The notes beneath the pieces were generated by a model, which did not search any database, had not been told where the DNA came from, and saw only the letters and a list, made by a program, of their open reading frames with translations. 64,000 nt of DNA from Mesobacillus maritimus (GTDB lineage: Bacteria; Bacillota; Bacilli; Bacillales; Cytobacillaceae), in assembly GCF_023715205.1 (NCBI RefSeq), contig NZ_JAMBNR010000004.1, positions 248,001-312,000 of the forward strand. The letters run 5' to 3'. Shown in pieces: positions 33,320 through 42,765 of the stretch. Position numbers and translations under genes: made by a program. The first letter of the stretch is position 1, and each line of letters opens with the position of its first letter.

Positions 33320-33967
33320 TTATAAGACGAAGAAATAAACACTGCAAAAATGAGCTAGGCTGCCTAGGAGGATGAAAATGTGAAAGATTTCGTGGAATCC
33401 CATATGTTTGAGCTCTAAGAATTTTGGTTTGGTCGCATAAATGACACCACCAACGGTATATAAAACCCCACCTAGGATTAGTAACCAAAGCCCAGTTTCT
33501 GGAAGGTTTTTTGTTAGAGGTACAACAGCGAAAACAATCAACCAGCCCATGGCAATATATAAGCTAGTTGAGAGCCAGCGTGGGCACTCGAACCATACCA
33601 TTTTAAAGGTAACTCCAGCCAGTGCAAGCGCCATTATAACTGAGAATAATAAGGAACCGGTTAATCCGCTAAGTGTAATTAAGCAAAATGGAGCATAAGT
33701 CCCAGCGATAAGGACGAAAATCATTGAGTGATCAAGACGTCGGAAAAAGTGAATAATGCTCTCGCGGGCAATGACCAAATGATAGGTCGCTGATGCACTA
33801 TAAAGTAAAATCATACTTAATCCAAATAGAATCACTGCAGTAAGGGTTTTAGGAGAGGTTGTAACAGATGCAGCTTTTATCACCATAGCGAGTAAACCGA
33901 TAAAAGAAAGGATTGCACCAGCTAGATGTGTAAAGCCGTTAATGGGTTCTCTAATAAGTTGGTTCAT
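33320..33967 (-). CDS. trhA: TrhA / hemolysin III family PAQR membrane protein
   Basis: A 215-residue protein with seven TM helices. The N-terminus REPINGFTHLAGAILSFIGL and the blocks YSASATYHL, RRLDHSMIFVLIAGTYAPF and FHEIFHIFILLGSLAHF are the PAQR/hemolysin III hallmarks; the conserved His and Ser residues are those of the metal site. TrhA-type proteins are linked to membrane-fluidity homeostasis, and the old hemolysin name is probably misleading. It stands alone between terminators on the minus strand. Confidence 0.92.
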   Translation of the reverse strand: MNQLIREPINGFTHLAGAILSFIGLLAMVIKAASVTTSPKTLTAVILFGLSMILLYSASATYHLVIARESIIHFFRRLDHSMIFVLIAGTYAPFCLITLSGLTGSLLFSVIMALALAGVTFKMVWFECPRWLSTSLYIAMGWLIVFAVVPLTKNLPETGLWLLILGGVLYTVGGVIYATKPKFLELKHMGFHEIFHIFILLGSLAHFCSVYFFVL

Positions 33968-34107
33968 TTTTAAAACACTCCAAACTATTACATGTAGTTT
34001 TGATAACTACATGTAATTATATCCTTGTTTCATCATGTGGTCAACATTTACCTATCTAAAGGTTATCGTTATAATGAAGTTAAGAACTTGAAAAGGTGAG
34101 AGCGCAA

Positions 34108-34674
34108 ATGAAAGAATGGGAAGAACTTGTTAATGGTTTAGATTCGAAGCAGAATATTTTGATTGAGAATATTCCTAGTATCGATTTATATATGGATCAG
34201 GTTATTCAATTATTTGAGAAGACCTTTGCTGATTCAAAGCGGACTGAAGAAGAGAAAATATTAACGAAAACAATGATTAATAATTATGCAAAGGGAAAAT
34301 TATTTTTTCCGGTGAAAAACAAAAAATATACAAATGATCATATCATGCTTATTTCATTGATTTATCAGTTGAAAGGAGCCCTCTCTATCACAGAAATAAA
34401 AGGGGTTCTAAATGGTTTAAATGAAAAAGTAGTCAGTGATGACTTTGATTTAGAGGAATTCTATCAGAGCTATCTGAACCTATTTGAAAAAAACACCGAA
34501 GATTATAAAATAAACTTAAAAGAAAAAGTGGCAGATGCAGTAGAGGAAGTCGATTCTGGAGAAAAAGATGGTGAGTATCTTCAAACAGTCCTTCTTATTG
34601 CTTCATTAGTGAGTATGAGTAATTTGTATAGACGAACAGCTGAAAAACTAGTGGATGACTTAACCAAAGGGTAG
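34108..34674 (+). CDS. DUF1836 domain protein
   Basis: A 188-residue soluble helical protein. The block NIPSIDLYMDQVIQLFEKTF, then ILTKTMINNYAKGKLFFPVKNKKYTNDH and ISLIYQLKGALSITEIKGVL, is the DUF1836 domain, which looks like a MerR-type HTH with a helical extension, so DNA binding is possible. I start at ATG 34108 with AAAGGTGA at good distance instead of GTG 34096. A small HTH gene follows 30 bases downstream on the same strand, and the two probably form an operon that ends at the terminator at 34941. Confidence 0.85.
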   Translation: MKEWEELVNGLDSKQNILIENIPSIDLYMDQVIQLFEKTFADSKRTEEEKILTKTMINNYAKGKLFFPVKNKKYTNDHIMLISLIYQLKGALSITEIKGVLNGLNEKVVSDDFDLEEFYQSYLNLFEKNTEDYKINLKEKVADAVEEVDSGEKDGEYLQTVLLIASLVSMSNLYRRTAEKLVDDLTKG

Positions 34675-34704
34675 AAGTGGTAAATTGTGAAAGGGTGACC
34701 GTAG

Positions 34705-34935
34705 ATGTACTTGAGTATAGACGAGACAGCTGAATATTTAGACATTCCAGTGAAGCAGGTTGAGAAACTAATTCAGCAAAAAAGAATCAGAGCTATTTTT
34801 GATGGAGAGCAGTATATGATTTATAAAGAACAGTTTAATACCCATTTGCAACAAGTTGAGAAGTACAAACGATTGTTAGAAGAGCATTTAAGTGAACCGA
34901 TTCCGGAAGATATTGATGTAAAGGATGAAGATTAA
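34705..34935 (+). CDS. Small excisionase/MerR-like helix-turn-helix protein (76 aa)
   Basis: A 76-residue protein. Residues 1-48 (MYLSIDETAEYLDIPVKQVE, then KLIQQKRIRAIFDGEQYMIYKEQF) fit the HTH_17/excisionase-type winged helix. A charged coiled-coil segment and an acidic tail follow. It has no recombinase next to it, so it is more likely a small regulator than a phage excisionase. It is in an operon with the DUF1836 gene. Confidence 0.75.
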   Translation: MYLSIDETAEYLDIPVKQVEKLIQQKRIRAIFDGEQYMIYKEQFNTHLQQVEKYKRLLEEHLSEPIPEDIDVKDED

Positions 34936-34940
34936 GGCGA

Positions 34941-34978
34941 AAGGACCTGTCTATTATGTAAGACAGGTCCTTTTATTT
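34941..34978. terminator. Bidirectional terminator between convergent genes
   Basis: The 12-bp perfect stem AAGGACCTGTCT / AGACAGGTCCTT with an eight-base loop is followed by TTTATTTAT. It also covers the last codon of the convergent kinase gene. Confidence 0.85.
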
Positions 34979-36641
34979 ATTCCACGGAAGCAGGTTCGGT
35001 ACCGGTATTTGAATGATTGTTTTCAACTGGTAAGTCGATGGTTACGACCGTTCCTTGTTGTGCTTCACTGTTAAATTGAATTTTTCCATTGTGTGATTGA
35101 ACAATTTTAAATGAGACAGTTAAACCTAAGCCAGTTCCTTTTTCCTTTGAAGAATAAAATGGTTCTCCAATTCGTTTTAACCGTTCCTTTGAAATCCCAC
35201 ACCCTTTGTCCTGTATCACAATGGAGACATCTTGGTCAACATGATTTAATGAAATGGAGACAGTATCCCCAATGTTAGATGCTTCAATTGCATTTTTAAT
35301 GATATTGATAAACAACTGCTTGAGTTGATTTGGTTCACATTCAATTTCTACCTGATGACCAGGAGCTTCGAACTCTATTTGAATGTTATGGAGACTAGCC
35401 TCAGGTTTCAGCAATGATATAACATCATTTAAGATATTTTCAATGCTTGCTTTCTTATATTTCATTTTTTGAGGCTTAGCAAGTAGTAGCAATTCACTAA
35501 CAATATGATTGATTCTGTCTAGTTCATCCAACATAATTCGGTAATAGAGATGATGTTTTTCATCTTCCATTTTTAACAATTGTACAAACCCTTTTAGGGA
35601 AGTAAGGGGGTTGCGTATTTCATGGGCAACACTTGCTGAGAGCTCTCCAACTACCGATAGTTTTTCCGTTCTTCTAAGGCGTTTTTCTGTTTCTCTAATT
35701 TGGGTAATGTCTCTACCGTATCCAATAATCCCGGATACCTCTCCGTTAATAATCATCGGAACAGAAGCGCATTGAAGTGTAATCAAATGCCCTTGTTTAT
35801 GATGAATTTGAAGTTCGAATTTCTCGGGTTTTTGTTCGTCAACAACTCTATAAAAGATATTCCGAAGTTCTTCCTGGTCCTGCTTAGCAAGAAAATGACC
35901 AACATTTTGTCCAATGATTTCTTCGGCCTTATACCCTGTAGTTTCCTCAAATTGAGGATTTAAGTTGGCAAAGTGTCCTTTTAAATCAATCATATAAACA
36001 ATATCGGGATTATAGTCAAACAATGAACGATAGCGTTGTTCACTTTCTTCAAGGAGTTTTTTTACATGCTTTCTTTCCGTAATGTCTCGGCCGATGAGTA
36101 CGAATCCTTTTCGACTGCCGTCAGCGTGAAAGAGTGGTACTTTAATGGTATCAAATGTTTGAATTGTTCCATCTGGAGACGGGATATTTTCTTCTACCCT
36201 AGTAATTTCCCTCTTATTCCAAGTTTCTTCGTCTGTTGCGATACATCCTAGTAAAGCGTCACGGTAGAAAGGAGTGTATTCAGCGAGATCGGCATCAGTT
36301 TTTCCACGATAATCAACATCTTCAAGTTTAAAAGTCTTAAGGCCGAACTCATTAGCTTCAATCCAGCGCCCCTCACCATCTTTAAAGATGACGACATCGA
36401 CCATCGAATTAATTAAGGTTGATAATCTTCGTTCTTCTTCTTTACTTACATTCAATTCCTCTGATTTTAGAATATAAAAATAAAAGAATAATCCTGTAAT
36501 AAGGACGTACAACAATTCTTTTGTCTGTTCGATTTGTCTAGCAAAATGTGGTGGAGCAAACGACTCCACTAAGAAGTTTGTTCCAAAAATCCAGCCTACG
36601 CTAATAATCGTAAATATGATAAACAGCTTCTTTTTCCGCAT
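34977..36641 (-). CDS. PAS-domain sensor histidine kinase, sporulation-kinase-like (KinE/KinA type)
   Basis: A 554-residue kinase with two N-terminal TM helices (5-27 and 42-61). Two PAS domains follow (about 70-190 and 200-325, each ending in a GRDIT motif). The HisKA domain carries His340 in SASVAHEIRNPLTSLKGFVQ, and the HATPase has NAIEAS, DKGCGIS and the lid GTGLGLTVS. The H-box SVAHEIRNPLTSLKGF is the wording of Bacillus kinases that feed the Spo0F/Spo0A phosphorelay (KinA-KinE), so a sporulation or stationary-phase role is likely. No response regulator is adjacent, which also fits an orphan phosphorelay kinase. Confidence 0.88.
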   Translation of the reverse strand: MRKKKLFIIFTIISVGWIFGTNFLVESFAPPHFARQIEQTKELLYVLITGLFFYFYILKSEELNVSKEEERRLSTLINSMVDVVIFKDGEGRWIEANEFGLKTFKLEDVDYRGKTDADLAEYTPFYRDALLGCIATDEETWNKREITRVEENIPSPDGTIQTFDTIKVPLFHADGSRKGFVLIGRDITERKHVKKLLEESEQRYRSLFDYNPDIVYMIDLKGHFANLNPQFEETTGYKAEEIIGQNVGHFLAKQDQEELRNIFYRVVDEQKPEKFELQIHHKQGHLITLQCASVPMIINGEVSGIIGYGRDITQIRETEKRLRRTEKLSVVGELSASVAHEIRNPLTSLKGFVQLLKMEDEKHHLYYRIMLDELDRINHIVSELLLLAKPQKMKYKKASIENILNDVISLLKPEASLHNIQIEFEAPGHQVEIECEPNQLKQLFINIIKNAIEASNIGDTVSISLNHVDQDVSIVIQDKGCGISKERLKRIGEPFYSSKEKGTGLGLTVSFKIVQSHNGKIQFNSEAQQGTVVTIDLPVENNHSNTGTEPASVE

Positions 36642-36901
36642 GAGTAAACCAAGCTCCTGTCATTCTGATGAATAGCCTATTTAATGTAACTAAATTGATA
36701 GCATTTCGCCTCTAATAGTAGCACAATTTTATAAAAAATAGCGGATGTAGATAAAGGAAGTGAAGGAGATTGTGAGAAAAAATTTTTTCCACAACTGATA
36801 ACTGTATAAAAATAAGTTATTGTTTATGTATTATAAAGACATTTATATGATATATACGTATATTTTAATGGTTTAAGTGCAAGAAACTATAAAATGTGTA
36901 A

Positions 36902-36930
36902 TTGCATAAAGATACAACAGTCGTTATAAT
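36902..36930 (+). promoter_or_regulatory. Sigma-A promoter for the first binding-protein gene
   Basis: TTGCAT (36902-36907) and TATAAT (36925-36930) are spaced by 17 bases, 78 bases before the start codon. The rest of the 366-base gap after the kinase gene is A/T-rich, with no other signal seen. Confidence 0.75.
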
Positions 36931-37007
36931 AGATTTAAATAATATAAGCATAAGTATTTTTAAAGGGGAACAGCATATATTTTTTAAATAAAAAGGGGGA
37001 ATAGAGA

Positions 37008-37838
37008 ATGAAAACAACTCGGAAGGCGATCTGGGGAATTGTCTTATTGTTAATGGCTTTCTTAGCAGCTTGTGGGACGACGGCAGAAGAGACCAGCAGT
37101 AGTCAGGAGGAAGGTCAATCTGAAGCAGAGGCCCCCAAAAAATTAAGAGTTGTTACAGATGCAGCCTATGCACCAATGGAATTTCAAGATAAGGGTGAAG
37201 TCGTAGGTTTTGACATTGACTTTATTAAAGCGGTAGCTGAAGAAGCTGGCTACGAACTTGAGGTAGAGCATGTTGGATGGGACCCAATCTTTGTGGAAAT
37301 TGAAAGCAAACGGGCAGATATTGCTATTTCCTCTATTACAATTACAGAAGAGCGTAAGCAATCCTATGCCTTTTCGGTACCATACTTTCAATCTACTAAC
37401 AAAATCTTAGTTCCAGAAGGTAGCGACATTCAAAATGCAGAAAACTTAAAAGGGAAAAAGGTTGCAGTCCAAAATGGAACAACAGGTCAAATGGCAATGG
37501 ACGCTTTAATAGGAAAAAATGATCCTAATATCAAAAAGTTTGAGGACAATAACTTGGCCATCATGGAAATGGAGAGTGGCGGCGCGGATGCGGTTGTTGC
37601 GGACAATATGATTGTCGAAGAATATGCCAAGAACAACCCGGATAAAAAGTTAAAGGTAATAGAAGACTCTGCTTTTGATTCAGAATTTTATGGACTATTA
37701 TTCCCTCAAGATAGTGAATTGGTCGAGGAATTTAATAAAGCCATTAATGCCGTGCTTGATAACGGAACATATTCAGAGATTTATCAAGAATGGTTTGGCA
37801 TTGAACCAAATATTAAGGTACTAAAGGAACAGCAATAA
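37008..37838 (+). CDS. Polar amino-acid ABC transporter substrate-binding lipoprotein (copy 1)
   Basis: A 276-residue type II binding protein. The signal peptide ends in the lipobox LAACG (Cys at about 22), so it is lipid-anchored outside the membrane. The SBP_bac_3 fold starts at KLRVVTDAAYAPMEFQDKGE and contains GFDIDFIKAVAEEAGYELEV and YAFSVPYFQSTNKILVP, as in GlnH/ArtP-type glutamine or arginine binders. A terminator-like hairpin separates it from the permease gene, which should favour excess binding protein. A close paralogue lies at 39522-40349. The ligand is inferred to be Gln or another polar amino acid. Confidence 0.9.
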   Translation: MKTTRKAIWGIVLLLMAFLAACGTTAEETSSSQEEGQSEAEAPKKLRVVTDAAYAPMEFQDKGEVVGFDIDFIKAVAEEAGYELEVEHVGWDPIFVEIESKRADIAISSITITEERKQSYAFSVPYFQSTNKILVPEGSDIQNAENLKGKKVAVQNGTTGQMAMDALIGKNDPNIKKFEDNNLAIMEMESGGADAVVADNMIVEEYAKNNPDKKLKVIEDSAFDSEFYGLLFPQDSELVEEFNKAINAVLDNGTYSEIYQEWFGIEPNIKVLKEQQ

Positions 37839-37850
37839 GGGGGACTAAAA

Positions 37851-37885
37851 TTGCGTAACTGATTCTAATAGTTACGCAATTTTTA
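37851..37885 (+). terminator. Intra-operon attenuator/terminator between binding protein and permease
   Basis: The perfect 10-bp stem TTGCGTAACT / AGTTACGCAA with a nine-base loop and TTTTTAT tail lies inside the ABC operon. Confidence 0.8.
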
Positions 37886-37945
37886 TCTATAAGACTTCTA
37901 ATATATATAATAAATTGTAATTTTTAATAGAGGGAAGGGAAAAGA

Positions 37946-38602
37946 ATGGATTTTCGGTTTGATATTATTGCAGAATACGCTCCTTTCCTATTAAAGGGAA
38001 CCTTATTAACAATTGGTTTGTCCATTGCAGGGATTTTAATAGGAACGGTACTCGGTTTACTTATTGGATTAGGGAAAATGATGAAGAATAAACTACTTGC
38101 TTTCCCATTTACGCTTTATATTACTTTTTTTCGTGGTACACCATTATTTGTTCAAATTTTACTCGTTCATTTCGGGGTAGTCCCGCTATTTTTAGGTGAA
38201 ACAAATGCCATCTATGCGGCGATTATTGCCCTCTCATTAAATTCGGCAGCTTATATTGCAGAAATTTTCCGTGCGGGGATTGAATCGATTGATAAAGGGC
38301 AAATGGAGGCAGCTCGTTCACTTGGAATGACACATGTACAAGCAATGTGGAATGTCATTCTACCCCAAGCATTTAAGCGGATGATTCCGCCATTAGGAAA
38401 CGAATTTATTGTTTTAATAAAAGAATCCTCTTTAGCGGCGGTAATTACAGCACCGGAAATTATGTACTGGGGAAGAGCGATGGCCGGACAATATTATAAA
38501 GTTTGGGAGCCTTATTTAACAGCCGCACTGATTTATTTAGTGTTGACCATCAGTCTAAGTTTTCTCTTAAATCGACTTGAAAGAAGGTTAAAAACAGAAT
38601 GA
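37946..38602 (+). CDS. glnP: Polar amino-acid ABC transporter permease
   Basis: A 218-residue HisM/GlnP-type permease with five TM helices. It begins [20 protein letters not shown], the usual HEQ-type permease start, and the EAA loop [32 protein letters not shown] interacts with the ATPase. It overlaps glnQ by four bases (ATGA). It forms the homodimeric membrane core of the importer and can serve both neighbouring binding proteins, since no other permease is near. Confidence 0.9.
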   Translation: MDFRFDIIAEYAPFLLKGTLLTIGLSIAGILIGTVLGLLIGLGKMMKNKLLAFPFTLYITFFRGTPLFVQILLVHFGVVPLFLGETNAIYAAIIALSLNSAAYIAEIFRAGIESIDKGQMEAARSLGMTHVQAMWNVILPQAFKRMIPPLGNEFIVLIKESSLAAVITAPEIMYWGRAMAGQYYKVWEPYLTAALIYLVLTISLSFLLNRLERRLKTE

Positions 38603-39321
38603 TTCAAATTCAAAACTTGAAAAAATCATTTGGAGATAATGAAGTCCTAAAAGATATTAACTTAAATATTGCGCCTCAAGAAGTAGTGGTTGTCATTGGT
38701 CCTTCGGGTTCAGGGAAATCAACACTACTTAGATGCATTAACCTCCTTGAATCGATTACGGATGGACATATTCATATAGAAGGAAAAGATATTACGGATA
38801 AGAAAAATAATATCAATAAAATGCGTCAAGAAGTGGGGATGGTTTTCCAGCATTTTAATCTTTTTCCACATAAAACCGTTATTGAAAATTTGATGATGGC
38901 CCCTACAAAAGTGAGGAAAGTATCTCCGGAAGTGGCGCGCAACAAAGGGTTGGAATTACTTAAAAAAGTGGGTCTAGAAGAAAAAGCAAATGCTTACCCA
39001 AGTTCACTATCAGGAGGACAAAAACAGCGTGTTGCGATCGCTAGAGCGTTAGCAATGGAACCGAAGATTATGCTTTTTGATGAACCAACTTCTGCGCTAG
39101 ATCCGGAAGTAGTTGGAGAGGTACTTGAGGTCATGAAGCAACTAGCCAAAGAAGGAATGACAATGGTTGTCGTAACTCACGAAATGGGATTTGCCCGTGA
39201 AGTAGGGGACCGCGTAATTTTTATGGATGGCGGTTATGTTGTTGAGGCGAACGTACCAAAGGAGTTGTTTGAAAATCCTCAACATGAAAGAACGCAAGCA
39301 TTTCTTAGTAAGATTTTATAA
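38599..39321 (+). CDS. glnQ: Polar amino-acid ABC transporter ATP-binding protein
   Basis: A 240-residue ABC ATPase. Walker A is GPSGSGKST (32-40), the Q-loop lies in [13 protein letters not shown], the signature is [16 protein letters not shown], and Walker B with the catalytic Glu is [14 protein letters not shown], followed by the H-loop [11 protein letters not shown]. The length and sequence match GlnQ/HisP. It is translationally coupled to the permease gene. Confidence 0.94.
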   Translation: MIQIQNLKKSFGDNEVLKDINLNIAPQEVVVVIGPSGSGKSTLLRCINLLESITDGHIHIEGKDITDKKNNINKMRQEVGMVFQHFNLFPHKTVIENLMMAPTKVRKVSPEVARNKGLELLKKVGLEEKANAYPSSLSGGQKQRVAIARALAMEPKIMLFDEPTSALDPEVVGEVLEVMKQLAKEGMTMVVVTHEMGFAREVGDRVIFMDGGYVVEANVPKELFENPQHERTQAFLSKIL

Positions 39322-39327
39322 ACATAA

Positions 39328-39383
39328 AAGAGGAGTCAGCTGCTAAGCACTATAGACGTGCTTAGGAACTGACTCTTCTTTTG
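39328..39383 (+). terminator. Terminator after glnQ
   Basis: A long two-part stem (GGAGTCAG / CTGACTC and CTAAGCAC / GTGCTTAG) with a short loop is followed by TTCTTTTG. Confidence 0.8.
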
Positions 39384-39419
39384 TTGTTGCAACAAAAAAA
39401 AGAATTTTTATAAATCATA

Positions 39420-39448
39420 TTGAATAATAATACAATGCAAGTTATAAT
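39420..39448 (+). promoter_or_regulatory. Sigma-A promoter for the second binding-protein gene
   Basis: TTGAAT (39420-39425) and TATAAT (39443-39448) are spaced by 17 bases, so the second binding protein has its own transcript. Confidence 0.75.
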
Positions 39449-39521
39449 AATGCTATTCTATTAAAACTAAAATATTTGGAAGAAGGAATCTTTCATTTTT
39501 AAGAAACAAGGGGGAACAAAC

Positions 39522-40349
39522 ATGAAAAAGAATATCCTGGCTTTATTAAGTCTATGTGTGGCGATTGTCCTATCTTTATCCGCTTGTGGAACTGCTGAGG
39601 AAACCACTAGTGAGGGAAACAGTTCGAATGAAGGGGAAGAGCAGAAAACATTAAGAGTCGTGACAAATGCAACTTATGCTCCAATGGAGTATCTCGATAA
39701 AGGAGAAGTTGTTGGTTTTGATGTTGATTTAATTAAGGCAGTAGCTGAAGAAGCTGGATATGAATTGACGATTGAACATATTGGTTGGGACCCAATCTTT
39801 GTTGAAACGGAAAGTAAACGTGCAGATTTAGCGATGGCAGCTATTACAATAAATGATGAGAGAAAACAAACATTTGATTTCTCAGTTCCATACTTCCAGT
39901 CAACGAACAAAATCTTAGTTCCAAACGATAGTGAGATCGAGTCAGCTGAGGACTTAAAAGGTAAAATTGTCGCAGTACAAAATGGAACAACTGGACAAGC
40001 AGCAATGGATGCCTTAGTAGGTAAAAATCATAAAGACGTTAAGAAGTTCGAAGATAACAATTTAGCGATTATGGAAATGGAAAGTGGTGGTGCAGCAGCT
40101 GTGGTTGCTGATAATGCCGTCGTTGAAGAATATGCGAAAAACAACCCTAATAAAAATCTAAAGGTAATTGAAGATACAAGCTTTGACTCTGAGTTTTATG
40201 GCATTCTCTTCCCTAAAGGTAGCGAGCTAGTAGAGGAATTTAATACGGCTCTTAATACTCTATTTGATAATGGTAAATACACTGAGATTTATAAAAAGTG
40301 GTTTGGAATCGAACCAAATATCGAATTTTTAAAAGAACAGCAACAATAA
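39522..40349 (+). CDS. Polar amino-acid ABC transporter substrate-binding lipoprotein (copy 2)
   Basis: A 275-residue paralogue of the product of 37008-37838, with the same lipobox type (LSACG) and the same fold from TLRVVTNATYAPMEYLDKGE onward. By eye the mature domains agree at about three of four positions, and long blocks such as KKFEDNNLAIMEMESGG are identical. Differences include E-to-T in the IEVES/ETES ligand-loop region and many surface residues. It has its own promoter and terminator but no permease, so it probably docks on the adjacent GlnP/GlnQ. Confidence 0.9.
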   Translation: MKKNILALLSLCVAIVLSLSACGTAEETTSEGNSSNEGEEQKTLRVVTNATYAPMEYLDKGEVVGFDVDLIKAVAEEAGYELTIEHIGWDPIFVETESKRADLAMAAITINDERKQTFDFSVPYFQSTNKILVPNDSEIESAEDLKGKIVAVQNGTTGQAAMDALVGKNHKDVKKFEDNNLAIMEMESGGAAAVVADNAVVEEYAKNNPNKNLKVIEDTSFDSEFYGILFPKGSELVEEFNTALNTLFDNGKYTEIYKKWFGIEPNIEFLKEQQQ

Positions 40350-40360
40350 CACTAGCTGGG

Positions 40361-40397
40361 AGAACCATTTTCTATTTGGGAAATGGTTCTTTTTTTG
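40361..40397 (+). terminator. Terminator after binding protein copy 2
   Basis: AGAACCATTTTC pairs with GAAATGGTTCT and is followed by T7. Confidence 0.88.
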
Positions 40398-40453
40398 GTG
40401 AATGGACGTAGTTTTAGGGGACAGTTAGACAGAGGGGGGGACGCGGTATGTTA

Positions 40454-40605
40454 GTGCCCAAAGTGGGGAAAGAACTTAGAGTAAGGAAACGAATAGGATT
40501 GATTGGTGCCCTAAGTGGGGAAAAAATCGAGAGAAAGGAAACCAATAGTTTTGACTTGTGACCAAAAGTAATGGAAAAATCACTCTAAGGTCACCAATAA
40601 CAATA
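40454..40605. repeat. 52-bp-period intergenic repeat array (array 2)
   Basis: Three units start at GTGCCC 40454, GTGCCC 40506 and GTGACC 40558, exactly 52 bases apart. The shared core is GTGCCCNAAGTGGGGAAA, then GAGNAAGGAAACNAATA, ending GGTCACCAATA. It is the same family as the array at 15862-16160. No coding potential was seen. It fills most of the gap between the second binding-protein gene and glnS. Confidence 0.7.
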
Positions 40606-40674
40606 AAAAAACAAAAAGCGTTTGCCTAGTGTGCGCCATCAATACGACACGCCCAAAAGGCAAAACGCTTTTTT
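40602..40674 (-). terminator. Large hairpin terminator after glnS
   Basis: AAAAAGCGTTTGCCT pairs with AGGCAAAACGCTTTTT (one bulge) around a 30-base apical region that can also pair (GTGTGCG with CGACAC). On the minus strand it is followed by CTTTTTGTTTTTTT, and on the plus strand by T6. Confidence 0.75.
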
Positions 40675-40716
40675 ATAAGTCAGAGCCGGACACTAATCTT
40701 TTGAATTAGTTATGTC

Positions 40717-42372
40717 TTATAATTTAAAAGAACTTTTCAGTGAAACAATACGATTAAAGACAAGTTTGTCAGCTGTTGTATGTTTAGGGTCAACATTGAA
40801 ATAGCCGTGACGGAAGAACTGGAATTTATCTTGTGCCTTAGCTTCATTCATATTTGGCTCAATATATCCTTGTAGAACTTCAAGCGAGTTTTTGTTCACA
40901 TAATCAAGGAATGTTTTCTCTTCTTCTTCGCTTTCTTCTTTATCAGCGTCAAGAATGAGCGGTTCATATAGGCGGAACTCAGCTGGGATCGCATGTTTTG
41001 CATCTACCCAATGCAAGGTTCCTTTCACTTTCCGGCCAGTAAAACCAGTGCCGCTCTTTGTTTCAGGATCATACGTACAACGAAGTTCAATCACATTACC
41101 GGCTTCGTCCTTGATGACTTCTTCACACTTAATGAAATAGGCATGCTTTAAGCGGACTTCATTTCCAGGGAAGAGGCGGAAATACTTCTTCGGTGGATTT
41201 TCCATAAAGTCGTCTTGTTCCACATAGATTTCGCGTGAGAAAGGAATCTTTCTTGTGCCCATCTCAGGATTTTCAGGATTGATTTCAGCATCAAGCCATT
41301 CAACTTGTCCTTCTGGGTAATTCGTGATGACTACTTTTAATGGTTTTAAAACACCCATAGTTCTTGGTGCTTTTAGTTTTAAATCTTCCCTTACAAAATG
41401 TTCAAGCATTTGGGCGTCAACGGTAGAATATCCTTTTGAAACACCTGCTGCAGCAACAAATTCACGGATTGCCTCTGGTGTAAAACCGCGTCTTCTTAAC
41501 CCAGAGATGGTTGGAAGTCGTGGGTCATCCCAGCCGTCAACATAATTCTCTTCTACTAGTTGTTTTAATTTGCGTTTACTCATGACGGTATTGGTGAGGT
41601 TTAAACGTCCAAACTCGATTTGTTGAGGAACGTTTTTCATCTCGCATTCCGCTACAACCCAATTATAAAAAGGGCGTTGATCTTCAAATTCAGTTGTACA
41701 CAGAGAGTGTGTGACACCCTCAATGGCATCTTCTAACGGATGTGCAAAAGCATACATTGGATAAATACACCATTTGTCACCAGTATTATGATGGCTTGTA
41801 TGGGAAATTCGATAAATCACTGGATCGCGTAAGTTGATATTGGGTGATGCCATATCAATTTTAGCACGGAGGACTTTTTCTCCATTCCCAAATTCACCTT
41901 TGCGCATGCGTTCAAATAGGTCAAGGTTTTCCTCAACAGTACGGTTGCGATATGGACTTTCCTTTCCGGGTTCAGTTAGTGTACCACGGTATTCACGAAT
42001 TTCATCTGCAGAAAGGTCATCGACAAATGCTTTGCCTTTTTTAATCAAAAAAACTGCGCGATCATACATCTCATCAAAATAGTTTGATGCATAACAAAGG
42101 TCGTCCCATTCATAACCTAACCACGCGACATCTTCTTTGATGGAGTCAACATATTCCTGATCCTCTTTTAAAGGGTTTGTATCATCAAAGCGGAGGTTGG
42201 TTTTCCCATTGAACTCATCAGCTAGACCAAAGTTAATCACAATTGACTTTGCATGACCAATGTGAAGGTAGCCGTTCGGTTCAGGCGGAAACCGAGTAAC
42301 AATTTTATCGTGCTTCCCAGTTTCCAAATCTTCCTTAATAATGGTTTTAATAAAATTTGAGTTTTCTTCCAA
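40717..42372 (-). CDS. glnS: Glutaminyl-tRNA synthetase
   Basis: A 551-residue class I aminoacyl-tRNA synthetase. The HIGH motif is in [20 protein letters not shown] and the KMSKS equivalent is NTVMSKRKL, the GlnRS/GluRS-type variant. The GlnRS-specific block [18 protein letters not shown] and the C-terminal anticodon-binding beta barrels ([32 protein letters not shown]) are present. It charges tRNA-Gln directly. B. subtilis lacks GlnRS and uses GatCAB instead, so this is a lineage-specific, probably acquired gene. The start is TTG 42372 after GGAAAGGTGA. No T-box was seen upstream. Confidence 0.94.
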   Translation of the reverse strand: MEENSNFIKTIIKEDLETGKHDKIVTRFPPEPNGYLHIGHAKSIVINFGLADEFNGKTNLRFDDTNPLKEDQEYVDSIKEDVAWLGYEWDDLCYASNYFDEMYDRAVFLIKKGKAFVDDLSADEIREYRGTLTEPGKESPYRNRTVEENLDLFERMRKGEFGNGEKVLRAKIDMASPNINLRDPVIYRISHTSHHNTGDKWCIYPMYAFAHPLEDAIEGVTHSLCTTEFEDQRPFYNWVVAECEMKNVPQQIEFGRLNLTNTVMSKRKLKQLVEENYVDGWDDPRLPTISGLRRRGFTPEAIREFVAAAGVSKGYSTVDAQMLEHFVREDLKLKAPRTMGVLKPLKVVITNYPEGQVEWLDAEINPENPEMGTRKIPFSREIYVEQDDFMENPPKKYFRLFPGNEVRLKHAYFIKCEEVIKDEAGNVIELRCTYDPETKSGTGFTGRKVKGTLHWVDAKHAIPAEFRLYEPLILDADKEESEEEEKTFLDYVNKNSLEVLQGYIEPNMNEAKAQDKFQFFRHGYFNVDPKHTTADKLVFNRIVSLKSSFKL

Positions 42373-42400
42373 CCTGAATCACCTTTCCGTTCTTTTATGT

Positions 42401-42558
42401 ATGACTCTTCTCCCAAACTCAGTTGCATTTAAGCGTGTAAGTAAACTGCCAACTTTCTAAGAAAAGAGTCTAAAAATTGACCTACAACATACAAAATAGC
42501 TTTTCCTACGTTAAAATGGGTTTTAGGATTTTAACATCAAATGTACGAAGTAAACTTA
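42401..42558 (-). mobile_element. MITE-like element, diverged copy (copy D)
   Basis: A reverse-oriented copy of about 158 bp. It keeps GACTCTTCTCCCAAACTCAG, GTTGCATTT, GAAAAGAGTC and CGTTAAAATGGGTTTTAGG in the family order. ATGT at 42397-42400 and 42559-42562 may be the target duplication, but the tips are diverged. It lies in the shared upstream region of glnS and the ThrE pair. Confidence 0.5.
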
Positions 42559-42765
42559 ATGTAAAGTATTATCATCATTATACATTTCTATAGAACTTTA
42601 TACTAATAAGAAATGAGTAGAAATACAAGTTTATCGCAGATTAATTCATAAGGAAAATGGATTTGTTTAGAGAGAAAAACTCTTTTTTATCATTTTTTGC
42701 TTGTTTCTGGTATTTTAAGTAGTAGAAATTATGGGAGTTTCGTTCCTATGTTAAGTGAGGAGATT

